Shown here one piece after another: positions 63,156-64,000 of a DNA stretch of 64,000 nt; position 1 is the stretch's first letter, and the number at the start of each line of letters is the position of its first letter. Position numbers and translations under genes: made by a program. The stretch is from a bacterium (GTDB taxonomy: Bacteria > Cyanobacteriota > Vampirovibrionia > Obscuribacterales > Obscuribacteraceae): positions 25,433 through 89,432 of the forward strand of contig JAGOSY010000021.1 of NCBI GenBank assembly GCA_018062085.1, in the 5' to 3' direction. Under the pieces are notes generated by a model. That model did no database searches. It was not told where the DNA came from and saw nothing but the letters and a program-made list of their open reading frames with translations.

Positions 63156-63190
63156 AGGTTTCAGAGACAGTAGACATCTCTGAAACCTCA
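63156..63190. terminator. Bidirectional terminator
   Basis: Perfect 13-bp arms (GAGGTTTCAGAGA and its complement) with a 9-nt loop lie between the Clp_N gene and the convergent RHS gene. It is flanked by A- and T-rich sequence. Confidence 0.75.
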
Positions 63191-63218
63191 AGCTAAAAAT
63201 TGAGCTAAGAATTGCCCG

Positions 63219-64000
63219 TTAGTCTTCTAGTGGTACATGGTCAGTGGAAGGTCCGTGTGGCTCTTCTAATACATGCTCCAGCCACTTGCGGAAGTATTCC
63301 CAGTCTGGGTCTGGCCCATAAGACTCTCCTGGCGGAGTATCATTATCATCCCCACCACCTCCACCATTCCCATCATCATTCCCATCAGGAGGCAAATGCC
63401 TTCCACCATTGTCGTCACCACCACCACCTTCGCCAGCTCCGCCACCTGCTGTACCAGGCTCAGGTGTAGTGGGTGGATCTTCTACCGCTGTGCCGCCTCC
63501 GCCCTCTGGCTTCGGCCCAGTGCCGCTATCATTAAATAGTGGCAAATCCTCTGCACCTGGAACCAAAATACCAGTATATCCATCATCATCACCTGGTACC
63601 GGTGGAGGTTGTTCTCCTTTACCTCCACTTTTCTCACCGCCACCTCCCAACGTTCCGCCGATTATCATGTCAAAGATACGATTGAACTGTTCGAAAGGAA
63701 GGAAATCAACAACAGTAGAGAACATCCCTGTGCTATCCCGCTTATTGAGAGGGTCGTTCCCGACGTAAGTGAACATATTCAGACCATCACTGTAGCCAAC
63801 CAGATCTGGCTGTAGAAAACGTCCAATTTCTGGTGAGTAGTGTCGCGCCTTGAAATAGTACAGCCCAGTTTCTTGGTCGAATCGTTGACCGGTGAAACCA
63901 AAGTTACTCGCCAATGCAGCAGCACTTTGTCCGAATGGTGAATAGCTATTGCTGTTAGTAACCACACCAGAGCTATTGGTTGTGGCAATTACTGAGCCTT
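63219..64000 (-). CDS. Second RHS protein, 3' part only
   Basis: The minus-strand frame is open from the window edge to the stop at 63219 (260 codons seen). GSVIATTNSSGVVTNSNSYSPFGQSAAALASNFGFTGQRFDQETGLYYFKARHYSPEIGRFLQPD is the RHS core. After DPLNKRDSTG the tail (about 165 residues) is a Gly/Pro/Asp-rich low-complexity chain with Glu-rich end (KWLEHVLEEPHGPS), different from the tip of the first RHS protein. The gene's 5' part lies outside the window. Confidence 0.9.
   Translation of the reverse strand, partial: GSVIATTNSSGVVTNSNSYSPFGQSAAALASNFGFTGQRFDQETGLYYFKARHYSPEIGRFLQPDLVGYSDGLNMFTYVGNDPLNKRDSTGMFSTVVDFLPFEQFNRIFDMIIGGTLGGGGEKSGGKGEQPPPVPGDDDGYTGILVPGAEDLPLFNDSGTGPKPEGGGGTAVEDPPTTPEPGTAGGGAGEGGGGDDNGGRHLPPDGNDDGNGGGGGDDNDTPPGESYGPDPDWEYFRKWLEHVLEEPHGPSTDHVPLED

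Overview
The window comes from a mid-GC bacterium using the standard code and ATG, GTG and TTG starts. It carries a Gram-negative-type cell-wall set (murD-ftsW-murG, an RlpA-like protein) and unusually many exported TPR and repeat proteins. The mixture (tandem retropepsin-like proteases, VIT/vWA protein, HEAT and TPR proteins, YebC, SRP, glycine-cleavage parts) reminds me of non-photosynthetic Cyanobacteriota (Vampirovibrionia/'Melainabacteria', Obscuribacterales). That placement is an inference; no 16S gene or other decisive marker is present. I recognised no tRNA, rRNA or CRISPR array.

Region 1 (about 1-43,340) is mostly chromosomal housekeeping and cell-envelope genes: a PATAN/degenerate-GGDEF protein, an MBL-fold hydrolase, an exported TIM-barrel protein, a MerR-VIT/vWA pair, a DUF4149/TPR pair, an HD phosphohydrolase, then ffh, rpsP and khpA. 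The rpsP/khpA junction is remarkable: the genes overlap by 94 nt in the -1 frame, and the overlap holds a correctly phased U UUA AAA heptamer followed by a two-step GC-rich stem enclosing the rpsP stop. Next is a minus-strand run of an acyl-CoA dehydrogenase, three paralogous TPR + double-retropepsin proteins and a family 2 glycosyltransferase. Then come HEAT and TPR proteins, separated gcvH and gcvT genes (the latter with a tandem repeat grown from its stop codon), an acidic repeat protein, murD-ftsW-murG, a large TPR protein, yebC, an rlpA-like gene and gltX-cysS.

Region 2 (about 43,400-52,400) is an accessory island. It begins with an XRE/nucleotidyltransferase-like pair resembling a toxin-antitoxin module, with a TTGACA-containing dyad as its probable promoter/operator. 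A FimB/FimE-like tyrosine recombinase, a TniA-type DDE transposase with its overlapping TniB-type ATPase, and two short catalytic-domain-only tyrosine recombinases follow. Cargo consists of a ChaN/EreA-like protein, a small membrane protein and a serine hydrolase. The island ends with a serine resolvase preceded by a probable res site. No TniQ, Cas gene or CRISPR was seen.

Region 3 (about 52,700-64,000) is an RHS locus on the minus strand. A beta-helix protein, a 90-residue YD-repeat protein, a 2006-residue RHS protein (N-terminal transglutaminase-like domain with Ser at the expected Cys) and a small membrane-anchored protein form one probable operon. Its leader contains five consecutive hairpins. 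A lone Clp N-domain protein and the 3' end of a second RHS gene with a different tail lie upstream.
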